Source of the DNA: Candidatus Cybelea sp.
GTDB taxonomy: Bacteria; Vulcanimicrobiota; Vulcanimicrobiia; Vulcanimicrobiales; Vulcanimicrobiaceae
Assembly (NCBI GenBank): GCA_036489315.1
Contig: DASXFZ010000001.1
Location: 1-64,000, forward strand
DNA: 64,000 nucleotides
Direction of reading: 5' to 3'
The translations under genes and the position numbers were made by a program. The notes under the pieces are model-generated. The model saw only the letters and a list, made by a program, of their open reading frames with translations. It did not search any database and had not been told where the DNA came from. The stretch's first letter is position 1; the number at the start of each line of letters is the position of its first letter. Shown one piece after another: positions 56,883-64,000 of the stretch.

Positions 56883-57560
56883 TTAAGAGCGCCCGTCGGC
56901 GGCCCCTGCAAACTCCCTGACCAACCAGTCCACGTTCGTGATGGCGCTCCCGACGACAACCGCATTCGCGCCGGCATCCAGTGCGGCGCGAACCTCGGCG
57001 GGCGTTCGAACGCCACCCTCGCAAACGGTGAAGCATCCGAGCGCCGCAATCTCTGCGACGAGATCCAGTGCTGGAAGCGATCGGTCTGCGGTCTCCCGCG
57101 TATATCCGCAGAGCGTGGTTGCGACCACGTCGGCGCCGGCCTCGCAAGCGGCTATCGCCTCCCCGGAGGTCGAGCAATCGGCCATCGCAAGGCGCCCGGC
57201 AGCGTGCACCGCAGAGACCACGTCGGTCAGAACGCTGCCGTCGGGCCGGCGGCGCGCCGTGGCGTCGAAGGCGACAATCTCGGCGTCCGAGCCGATGACG
57301 GCGCCGACCTCGGCGAGTGACGGCGTAATGTAAGGTTCGAAGCCGGGATACTCGCGCTTGATCAGGCCGATCATCGGCAGCGCGATCCGGCTGCGGACGG
57401 CGCGCAGGTTCGCCTGACCCTCGATCCGCACCGCGCGGCTGCCGCCGTCCTGCGACGAGCGCGCCATCGCCGCGATGATCTGCGGATCGTCAATCGCCGA
57501 GCCGCGCCAGGCTTGGACCGAAACGATCAATCCGCCGCGAAGGCCGTCGAGGAGGTTCAC
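56883..57560 (-). CDS. nanE: N-acetylmannosamine-6-phosphate 2-epimerase
   Basis: 225 aa, full length. TIM-barrel signature: GGLIVSVQAWRGSAIDDP, MIGLIKREYPGFEPYITPSL and ADVVATTLCGYT (catalytic Lys in the LIKRE motif). It converts ManNAc-6-P to GlcNAc-6-P. Overlaps the kinase gene by four bases. Confidence 0.92.
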   Translation of the reverse strand: MNLLDGLRGGLIVSVQAWRGSAIDDPQIIAAMARSSQDGGSRAVRIEGQANLRAVRSRIALPMIGLIKREYPGFEPYITPSLAEVGAVIGSDAEIVAFDATARRRPDGSVLTDVVSAVHAAGRLAMADCSTSGEAIAACEAGADVVATTLCGYTRETADRSLPALDLVAEIAALGCFTVCEGGVRTPAEVRAALDAGANAVVVGSAITNVDWLVREFAGAADGRS

Positions 57561-58462
57561 TCCGACAACTCCGGGATCGGCCGGCCGATCTCCCGGTACG
57601 CCAAGAGGAGCGCACCCAGAGCGGGCTCGTAGCGCGGATCCACGATCCGCGCAGCGGGCACGAGCTCGAGGACGCGACGCGAAACGCGCTCTCGAAACGG
57701 CGGGTCGGCGAAGAGTCCGCCTAAGAGCGAGATGTTCGGACGAGCGATCGGCTCTGCCGCCGTACGGATCAGCCCGGCGAGCCGATCGGCGCCGCGCCGC
57801 GCGATTCGGCGAAAGAACGGAAACGCAAGGGCGGCCGGCGCAAACGACGCGAGCTTGTCGCGCGTAATCTCACCGGCGTAGATCGCGCGTGACAGCTCGC
57901 GCAGCGTACGCACACCGAAGAACGCGCACGCTGCGGCCGACTCGCGTTGGCGCAAGCCGGCGTCGTGCCCCTGCATCACGCCCGCGAGCCCCTCGCGCAC
58001 GATCCCGAAGCCGCTCCCCTCGTCGCCGAAGAGGGGCCCCCAACCGCCGAAGGTTCGCTCCGAGCCGCGCTCGTCGCGCGCGTAGACGACCGACCCGGTT
58101 CCGGCGATCGCGACGACGCCCGGCGCGCCGGCGAGCGCACCTGCATGCGCGATCGGCGCATCGTGCAGCAGCGTGAAGCGCTGCGCCCGAAACTCGGGCT
58201 TGCGGCCGTAGACTCGCCCTTCGTAGCCGCTAACCCCCGCGACGATCCCGGCGAATTCGGACTGCGGGCCCAGGCCTGCGCGCGCGCACGCGTCGCCAAG
58301 CGCGGCATGCAGCGCATCGTGCAACCGCGTCGAACTTGCCCCCACGCCGATCTCATCGGCCGGCCCGGCTCGCCCGCGCGCCAGAATTCGGCCCGTTTCA
58401 TCGGCGATTGCCGCGACCGTCGAGCTTTGGCCGCCGTCGATCCCCGCGAACAAACGGCTCAT
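57557..58462 (-). CDS. BadF/BadG/BcrA-type ATPase, probable N-acetylglucosamine kinase
   Basis: 301 aa. FAGIDGGQSSTVAAIAD is the phosphate-1 loop. VAIAGTGSVVYARD and GWGPLFGDEGSGFGI are the second ATP site typical of GlcNAc kinases. Together with nanE it suggests amino-sugar catabolism or recycling. No nanA or nagA lies in the window, so the pathway is incomplete here. ATG 58462 overlaps the stop of the HExxH gene. Confidence 0.87.
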   Translation of the reverse strand: MSRLFAGIDGGQSSTVAAIADETGRILARGRAGPADEIGVGASSTRLHDALHAALGDACARAGLGPQSEFAGIVAGVSGYEGRVYGRKPEFRAQRFTLLHDAPIAHAGALAGAPGVVAIAGTGSVVYARDERGSERTFGGWGPLFGDEGSGFGIVREGLAGVMQGHDAGLRQRESAAACAFFGVRTLRELSRAIYAGEITRDKLASFAPAALAFPFFRRIARRGADRLAGLIRTAAEPIARPNISLLGGLFADPPFRERVSRRVLELVPAARIVDPRYEPALGALLLAYREIGRPIPELSE

Positions 58463-58737
58463 CCCTCGGTCGCCGTGAGCTCGCGGGCGTATGCGTCGGC
58501 GGCGGCTTCCCGGGCCGCGCGCGTCGGCAACAAAGAGACTTCGCCGATTGCTTCCCGATGGTGATACAGCTCGTGGCCGATCGCGAAGGCGACCAACTCG
58601 GGCGCCAGCCGCACGTGCACGCGAATCTCCGGGAGTGCCGGATCGTACTCCGAGCGCAGTTCGTGCTCGCCCCATTCGCCGAGATCGGTAAAGCGGATTA
58701 CGACGCCGTACTTGCGCGCGAGCTCGCGAGCGCTCAC
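58459..58737 (-). CDS. 92-aa HExxH protein
   Basis: Contains GHELYHHRE, a zinc-protease-type HExxH motif, in an otherwise small alpha/beta domain (VRLAPELVAFAIGHELYHH, about 47-65). Too short for a known peptidase family (IrrE/ImmA-like regions are longer). A third zinc ligand is not evident. Overlaps both neighbours by four bases, so it is a regular member of the operon. Confidence 0.65.
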   Translation of the reverse strand: MSARELARKYGVVIRFTDLGEWGEHELRSEYDPALPEIRVHVRLAPELVAFAIGHELYHHREAIGEVSLLPTRAAREAAADAYARELTATEG

Positions 58738-60107
58738 TGCGCGCGCCGCAAGTCGACGCCGTCGGCGATCAGCTGCTCGCGCAAGCGCGCGGCGTCGACG
58801 TCGCCGACTCGCACCCTCTGCGCACAGGCAATGGCGGCGGCGGTGCCGGCGGCTTGTCCGAGCGTCATCACCGTCGGCGTGAGTCGCGTCGACGCCAGCG
58901 CCTCGTGCGTCGTCGAGATGCAGCGGCCGGCGACGATCAGCCGCTCGCGGTTGACCGGCAGCATCGTACGGTACGGAATCTCGTAGCTGGCGCCGGGCGC
59001 CAGCCGATGCGTCGTCGTTCCGCTGCCGCTGGGATTGTGCACGTCGATAGGGTACGCGCTGCGCGCGACCGCATCATCGAAGCTGCGGCCCTGCAGGACG
59101 TCGTCGCGCGTCAGCGTGTATCGCCCGACGATGCGCCGCGATTCGCGGATACCGACCTGCGTACCGGTCGCCGCGATTCGCGCGTTCTCGAAGCCCGCAA
59201 CGCGCCGGCGAAAGAACTCGAGCAGCTGCATCGCCTGCAGACGCGATTGGACTTCGGCGCGCGTGAGGTCGTCGGGATCGAGCGGATCGACGTTGACGAC
59301 CCGCGTCATGTTCACCGTCACTTCGTCGGGATAGGGAGAGATAAAGAACGAGACGAGCTCCCGCGGTACGTCGACGAGACCGTCGCTGCGCGCCTGCTCC
59401 CACAGGTCGCCCAGGCCGGCGACCGCGGTCAGCGCCTGCGGGACCCGCTCCTGCGGCGCCAGCGACGTGCGCATCTGGTCGGGATGATCGCGCAGATACT
59501 CGGCGAGCTTCGCGAGGTCGACGTGACTCAGGCGAAACATCAGCGTTGCCGGCTGAACGCGGCCTCGCTCGTCGCCTTGCTGCGTCGGCACGCCGGCCGA
59601 GGCAGCGACCAGCGCATCGGCGGTCGCGTCGACGACGACCGGCGCAGCGTACGTGCGACTTCCGCCGATGGTCGCAAACGTCGCGCTCCGTACTTCGTCG
59701 CCTTCGACGTGCGCCGACAAGAAGTAGGCGTGCAAGAGCAAGCTGACACCGGCCTCCTGCATCAACTCGAAGAGCAGCGCTTTGTGAACTTCCGGATCGA
59801 ACGGAGTGATCGTCGCTACGTAATCGGAAGAGTCACGAAGATGACCGGGCGAGGCGCCTTTGCGCTGTAGGCGCTCGACGATCTCCTGCGCGATCGCGCC
59901 GACGATGCGCTCGTTGGACGAATGAAAGGTCATCCACGGCCCAACCATCGCGGCGGTTGCGGTGCCGCCGAGGAAGCCGTAGCGTTCGACCAGCAGCGTT
60001 CGCGCGCCGTGGCGAGCCGCGGCGATCGCTGCGGCGCAACCGGCGTTGCCGCCTCCGACGACCAACACGTCGTAACCGGCACCTTGCGTGTGTGGCGATG
60101 AGCGCAC
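58734..60107 (-). CDS. FAD-dependent oxidoreductase
   Basis: 457 aa. VVGGGNAGCAAAIAAARHG and VERYGFLGGTATAAMVGPW are the FAD-binding Rossmann motif and second loop of the FAD_oxidored family, and VAGRCISTTHEALASTR is the typical C-terminal FAD contact. Substrate unknown. First gene of the amino-sugar cassette, which may point to oxidation of a sugar or lactone. Confidence 0.88.
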   Translation of the reverse strand: MRSSPHTQGAGYDVLVVGGGNAGCAAAIAAARHGARTLLVERYGFLGGTATAAMVGPWMTFHSSNERIVGAIAQEIVERLQRKGASPGHLRDSSDYVATITPFDPEVHKALLFELMQEAGVSLLLHAYFLSAHVEGDEVRSATFATIGGSRTYAAPVVVDATADALVAASAGVPTQQGDERGRVQPATLMFRLSHVDLAKLAEYLRDHPDQMRTSLAPQERVPQALTAVAGLGDLWEQARSDGLVDVPRELVSFFISPYPDEVTVNMTRVVNVDPLDPDDLTRAEVQSRLQAMQLLEFFRRRVAGFENARIAATGTQVGIRESRRIVGRYTLTRDDVLQGRSFDDAVARSAYPIDVHNPSGSGTTTHRLAPGASYEIPYRTMLPVNRERLIVAGRCISTTHEALASTRLTPTVMTLGQAAGTAAAIACAQRVRVGDVDAARLREQLIADGVDLRRAQ

Positions 60108-60168
60108 GCAAGCGCAATTCGTCGCCCTGCAGAGCAGGCCATTCCGGAGCGCCCGGCAATAGAGCGGA

Positions 60169-60603
60169 ATGCAGGTTCAAATCGCTCCCCAAGAGCGGAA
60201 TTGGGCTATGGCCGCACACTTGAGCGCGCTCGTCGCGATTGCCGGCTTGCCCTTCGGCCATATCGTCGGCCCACTGATCGTTTACCTGATCAAGGCGCAC
60301 GAATCAGCGTTCGTGGCCGAGCATGCACGTGCGTCACTGAACTACCAGATCACGGTTTCTATCGTCGGGCTCGTGGGGATTCTCGTGGCCGTGGGAGCGA
60401 TGTTCGGCCTGATCGCAACGGGTGCGACGGTTCATACCAGAGATGCCGGCTATGCAGCAGGGCTCATCGCCCTCTGGGTGTTTTTCGGAATTGCCGTCGC
60501 GCTCGTCTTCTTGGTTTCGCTGATCTTCATCGTCGCCGGAACGGTTGCCGCCAGCAGTGGGCGCCCGTACACCTATCCGTTTGCTATCCGATTTTTGCGT
60601 TAG
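60169..60603 (+). CDS. DUF4870 (Tic20-like) membrane protein
   Basis: 144 aa, three to four helices. The DUF4870 pattern is clear: NWAMAAHLSALVAIAGLPFG, FVAEHARASLNYQITVSIVG and a YPFAIRFLR ending. Function in bacteria is not established. Followed by the APC permease gene. Confidence 0.87.
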   Translation: MQVQIAPQERNWAMAAHLSALVAIAGLPFGHIVGPLIVYLIKAHESAFVAEHARASLNYQITVSIVGLVGILVAVGAMFGLIATGATVHTRDAGYAAGLIALWVFFGIAVALVFLVSLIFIVAGTVAASSGRPYTYPFAIRFLR

Positions 60604-60618
60604 GAGCACGTACGCAGC

Positions 60619-62136
60619 ATGTTGATGTCCCGAGTTAAACCGCTCGCGCGAATTCTCGCCGAGGGAGCCGACGAAGAACACGGTCTCAAGCGTTCGCTGG
60701 GTCCGTGGGCGCTGACCGCGATGGGTATCGGCGCGATCATCGGCACGGGCATCTTCGTATTGACCGGCGTCGCTTCAGCAACGCGCGCCGGCCCGTCGCT
60801 CACCCTTTCATTCGTCGTCGCCGGCTTCGTCAGCGCACTCGCCGCGCTCTGCTACGCGGAGGTGTCGAGCAAGATCCCGATCTCGGGCAGCGCGTACACA
60901 TACACGTACGCCACGCTAGGCGAGTTCCTGGCGTGGATCATCGGATGGGACCTCGTGCTCGAGTACGCGCTCGGTGCCGCGACCGTGAGCATCGGATGGT
61001 CGGGGTACTTCGCCAACATCCTGCATCAGACCGGGATCTCGTGGCTGGCGATTCCGCCGCAATGGGCGAACGGGCCGCACTGGGGCCTCGCGGGTCAAGC
61101 CGGCGTCAGCGGTTACGCGAACCTGCCTGCCGCCGGGATCATCCTCGTGATCACTGCATTGCTCTGTCGCGGAACTCGCGAATCCGGTTCGGTGAACGCC
61201 GTGATCGTCGCCATCAAGCTGCTGATCGTGCTCTTCTTCATCGCCATCGGCGTCGGTCACATCAACGGTGCCAACTATCACTTGCCGCCGGGCGGCTCGA
61301 ACGGCCTCGGCGGCTACTTCCCGTTCGGCATAAGCGGCATGCTCGGCGGCGCCGCCTTTATCTTCTTCGCGTACATCGGTTTCGACGCCGTTTCGACGAC
61401 CGCGGAAGAGGCCAAGAATCCCGGGCGAGACCTGCCGTTTGGAATCATCATGAGCCTCGTGATCTGCACGCTCCTGTACATCGTCGTCGTTGCGATCCTC
61501 AACGGCATGGTGCCGTTCTATCGGCTCAACGTCGCGTATCCGGTCGCCTTTGCGATGAACTACGTCGGCCTGAGCTGGGCGGGCGTCATCATCTCGATCG
61601 GGGCTATCGCCGGACTGACGACCGTCCTGCTCGTGATGATGTTCGGGCAGAGCCGAATATTCTATGCGATGTCGCGCGACGGGTTGATACCCGCCTCGTT
61701 TACACGCATCCACCCGACGTGGCGCACGCCGATCTTCTCGACGCTCTTTTTCGGCATCTGCATCGCGGCGATCGCTGCCTTTACACCGATCAACATCGTC
61801 GGCTCGCTGACGAACATGGGCACCCTCGTCGCCTTCATTCTCGTCTCGATCGCCGTGCCGATTCTTCGCCAACGTCACCCGGAGATGAAGGGCCAGTTCA
61901 CACTGCCGCTCGGCCCATACGTCATTCCGATTGCTTCGGCGGTTACCGCCCTGGGACTGATTTACTACCTCAGGGTCGGTAACCCAGTTTGGTTCCACGT
62001 TCCGATCGTTTGGGCGTGGTTCCTGATCTGGATGATCCTCGGTCTCGCGTTCTACTTCGCCTACGGGCGCAACAAGAGCTACGTGGCGCTCGAGGAGGCC
62101 GAGCAGCTCGCGATCGTCCAACCGCCAGTGAATTGA
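60619..62136 (+). CDS. APC-family amino acid permease (CAT type)
   Basis: 505 aa, about 12-13 helices. GIGAIIGTGIFVLTGV (helix 1 substrate loop) and FFAYIGFDAVSTTAEEAKNPGRD (helix 6-7) are typical of cationic amino acid transporter-like members. Similar in layout to the permease at 31.7-33.2 kb. Substrate unknown. GGAGCACG precedes the ATG. Confidence 0.92.
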   Translation: MLMSRVKPLARILAEGADEEHGLKRSLGPWALTAMGIGAIIGTGIFVLTGVASATRAGPSLTLSFVVAGFVSALAALCYAEVSSKIPISGSAYTYTYATLGEFLAWIIGWDLVLEYALGAATVSIGWSGYFANILHQTGISWLAIPPQWANGPHWGLAGQAGVSGYANLPAAGIILVITALLCRGTRESGSVNAVIVAIKLLIVLFFIAIGVGHINGANYHLPPGGSNGLGGYFPFGISGMLGGAAFIFFAYIGFDAVSTTAEEAKNPGRDLPFGIIMSLVICTLLYIVVVAILNGMVPFYRLNVAYPVAFAMNYVGLSWAGVIISIGAIAGLTTVLLVMMFGQSRIFYAMSRDGLIPASFTRIHPTWRTPIFSTLFFGICIAAIAAFTPINIVGSLTNMGTLVAFILVSIAVPILRQRHPEMKGQFTLPLGPYVIPIASAVTALGLIYYLRVGNPVWFHVPIVWAWFLIWMILGLAFYFAYGRNKSYVALEEAEQLAIVQPPVN

Positions 62137-62161
62137 TCACTCCGCTTTGAGCCGGACCTAA

Positions 62162-64000
62162 CTATGCGACGCGCGGCTCGACGAGCACGACGATGGGCTC
62201 GCCGGCCGCACAGCCCTGCAGCTCTTCGGCGGCGAGCGCAACCGCTTGCTCTACGCTCGTCAATCCGTCGAAGACCGCAACGCGCGAATGCCGGAGCAGA
62301 TAGAGCGCCGGTAGGGCGCGGCCGACGTCGCCGAATTGCGTCGCGCCTTCGACGACCTCGCGCAGGTGCGGCTCCAGCTCGGCGACCGTCGTCGTCGTCA
62401 GCTCGTAGTCGGTGACCGCAAGGCGGATGACGCCGTGATCGTCGACGGCGCGAAGCCGGCGCCGTTTGCGTTCGGTGTGAACGTAACCGCTCAACTCGCC
62501 GGTTAGCGACACCGGTTCGAGCGCGCTCGCCTCGCACGCCAGCGATTGCGCGGCGATCGCGCGACGCTCCTCCGGCGTGCAGCCGGCGCCGGCGGCCGCC
62601 TCCACAAGCGCGGTGGCGCCGGAGGCGGTCGCGGTGACGCGGCTGCGCTGTGAGTCGATCTCGACTTCAACGACGACGCGGTCGGGAGCGGCGCCGGCGG
62701 CGATCACTCGATCGGCCGCCTCGCGGCGAATGCTCGCGATCTCCTCGGGCGTCGGTGAGGGAATCGTCCGTTCGACGACGTCGCGCACGAGCGCGAGCGC
62801 TACGCCGATCGGCGCGATGACCTCCGCGTCTCGCGCAATGCGATGGGGAAGCTGCATCGCTTCTGCGAGCGCCGGCACGAGCGCGCCACACCCGCCGCCG
62901 CCACCGACGATGACGAGCCGCTGCGGATCGAGCGAGTAGTCGGCAATCAGTGCGCCCAGCGCCGCGCGAAGCTTTGCGACGCCCAGCTCGATCGTGCGCT
63001 TCGCTAGCGAAAGCGCATCGCCGCCGAGATGCTCCGCGAGCAGCTCGAACGCGCGCCGTGCCGAGCGTTCGTTGCCCCGCGCAAACGCGCCCGCCGGCAC
63101 GAAGCCGGCAGCATTTGCCGCGCAGGTTACCGTCGGCGCGATGCGAGTTCCGTTTCGCGCGACGAGCACGGCGTAATCGGTACGATCCTGCGGCGTCGGT
63201 GCAACGAGCTCGACGCGTGACCCCTCGAGCAGCTCCGGTTCGACGAAAGACGCATAGAGGCAGCCGGCAATATGGGCGCTGCGCGGCCCGACGTCGGAGA
63301 GGCTCGCCTCGTTGACGCGCAGCATGCTGCCGCCTCCGATGCCGAGCGTGCGCACGTCGAGCGTGCGCAGCATCGTCCGGTGGCCGCCGATCCTCGCGGG
63401 CTGCATCTGCGGCCGCCCCTGCACGATGGCCGAGCAATCCGAGCTCGTGCCGCCGACCTCGACGAAAATTCCGTCGCTCAAGCGTTCGTAGAGCAGCGCC
63501 CCGGCGATGCCGGCGGCCGGACCGGAGAGCAGCGTAAGAATTGGGCGGCGCTCGATCTCCCGAACGTCCATGACGCCGCCGTCGCTGCGCATCACCATCA
63601 GCGGCGCGGGGATCGCGGCGCGCTCGACGGCACTCGCGGTCATTCGCGCGGTGCGCAGCATCTTCGGCAAGATGGCGGCGTTGAGCGCCGCCGTGCGCGT
63701 GCGAGATCGCAGCCCGTACGTGGAGCTGACGTCGTGCCCGCTCGTCGCTTCGATGCCGCGCTCGCGCGCATAATCGATCGCTTCCGACTCGCGTTCCGGC
63801 CGGTCGACGCCGAAGCTGCGACTCGCCGCCAGCGCTCGCGTGCCGCCGTCGATCAGGCGATCGATTCCGGCACGCACGGCTGTATCGTCTTGCGCGTTTG
63901 CGAATTCGAACGCCGGCGCAAACGTGACCCCTGAGGCGAGCGCCATCGGCGCGAAACGCATTTGCCGGCGTGCCGGCCACGAGAAACCGTCGAGCAATCC
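62162..64000 (-). CDS. hydantoinase/oxoprolinase subunit A, partial
   Basis: The frame is open through the window end, so 612 residues are seen and the N-terminal part is missing. HyuA signatures: GGVMDVREIERRPILTLLSGPAAG, FVEVGGTSSDCSAI and RLVIVGGGGGCGALVPALA (ATPase fold). Enzymes of this group hydrolyse hydantoins, 5-oxoproline or carboxylate acetone with a separate B subunit, which is not on this side. It is convergent with the APC permease gene. The pairing with a permease is by position only. Confidence 0.88.
   Translation of the reverse strand, partial: GLLDGFSWPARRQMRFAPMALASGVTFAPAFEFANAQDDTAVRAGIDRLIDGGTRALAASRSFGVDRPERESEAIDYARERGIEATSGHDVSSTYGLRSRTRTAALNAAILPKMLRTARMTASAVERAAIPAPLMVMRSDGGVMDVREIERRPILTLLSGPAAGIAGALLYERLSDGIFVEVGGTSSDCSAIVQGRPQMQPARIGGHRTMLRTLDVRTLGIGGGSMLRVNEASLSDVGPRSAHIAGCLYASFVEPELLEGSRVELVAPTPQDRTDYAVLVARNGTRIAPTVTCAANAAGFVPAGAFARGNERSARRAFELLAEHLGGDALSLAKRTIELGVAKLRAALGALIADYSLDPQRLVIVGGGGGCGALVPALAEAMQLPHRIARDAEVIAPIGVALALVRDVVERTIPSPTPEEIASIRREAADRVIAAGAAPDRVVVEVEIDSQRSRVTATASGATALVEAAAGAGCTPEERRAIAAQSLACEASALEPVSLTGELSGYVHTERKRRRLRAVDDHGVIRLAVTDYELTTTTVAELEPHLREVVEGATQFGDVGRALPALYLLRHSRVAVFDGLTSVEQAVALAAEELQGCAAGEPIVVLVEPRVA

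Noticed and set aside
60916-62121. 401-aa minus-strand open frame
   Set aside because: Antisense to the APC permease. Composition shows Asp/Glu/Arg-rich shadow translation.

Overview
The window is 64 kb of GC-rich, densely packed bacterial chromosome. Many neighbouring genes overlap by ATGA, GTGA, TTGA or TAATG. I see no rRNA, tRNA, CRISPR array, plasmid or phage genes. The mix includes an A2-type caa3 oxidase, an osmoprotectant ABC transporter, tandem virginiamycin-B-lyase-like lipoproteins, a TonB-dependent receptor remnant and many Lol/Lsp-type lipoproteins. This suggests a diderm, aerobic, heterotrophic soil-type bacterium. The style resembles Candidatus Eremiobacterota (WPS-2), but that is an inference and no marker gene here proves it.

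Layout. (1) 1-741: end of a 2-oxoacid dehydrogenase E2 gene. (2) 746-2826: a complete IS1595-type insertion element of lower GC, with 32-bp imperfect inverted repeats, a transposase and two opposite-strand passenger ORFs (42 and 288 aa). (3) 2983-8494: a tandem array of five beta-propeller lipoprotein genes, of which the second and third carry single-base frameshifts. (4) 8505-14530: an MBL-cupin fusion, then an overlapping TVP38-rnd-acnA operon and a divergent VKOR-like gene. (5) 14513-14790: a noncoding stretch with promoter, three hairpins and terminator (candidate small RNA), followed by a long rod-shaped inverted repeat. (6) 14819-23552: rpiB, NUDIX and MBL hydrolases, a quinone-oxidoreductase-like gene, a BolA/monothiol glutaredoxin/sulfurtransferase cluster, a cupin, a lipoprotein, an EVE protein and a truncated TonB receptor. 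(7) 23650-28721: ppk1 and a four-gene OpuC-type osmoprotectant transporter. (8) 28906-33640: multicopper oxidase, egtD, an APC permease and a lipoprotein. (9) 33667-38429: a lytic transglycosylase, a His-box lipid hydroxylase-like gene paired with an MGDG-synthase-type glycosyltransferase, a phospholipase-C-like phosphoesterase and a ROK sugar kinase. (10) 38492-43524: a YkgJ-type protein, a large sortilin-type propeller protein, a small secreted protein and threonine ammonia-lyase. (11) 43521-47539: prfC with overlapping small genes, a GH130 family gene and a lipoprotein. (12) 47612-56817: ctaA-ctaB-MFS-acyl-CoA dehydrogenase-membrane protein on the plus strand, facing a cytochrome oxidase operon (subunits II with fused cytochrome c, I, III and two tiny membrane proteins). 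(13) 56883-60107: an amino-sugar cassette (NanE, BadF-type kinase, small HExxH protein, FAD oxidoreductase). (14) 60169-64000: DUF4870 protein, APC permease, and a hydantoinase/oxoprolinase subunit that runs off the window.

Functionally, the haem A/O synthases at 47.6-49.4 kb would supply cofactor to the oxidase at 53-56.8 kb. BolA and the glutaredoxin are a known Fe-S partner pair. The 34.4-36.1 kb pair looks like a membrane-lipid modification unit. No single obviously new multi-gene system stands out. The items most worth a second look are the candidate sRNA and rod repeat at 14.5-14.8 kb, the IS element with promoters embedded in its ends and passenger genes, and the decaying tandem propeller array.
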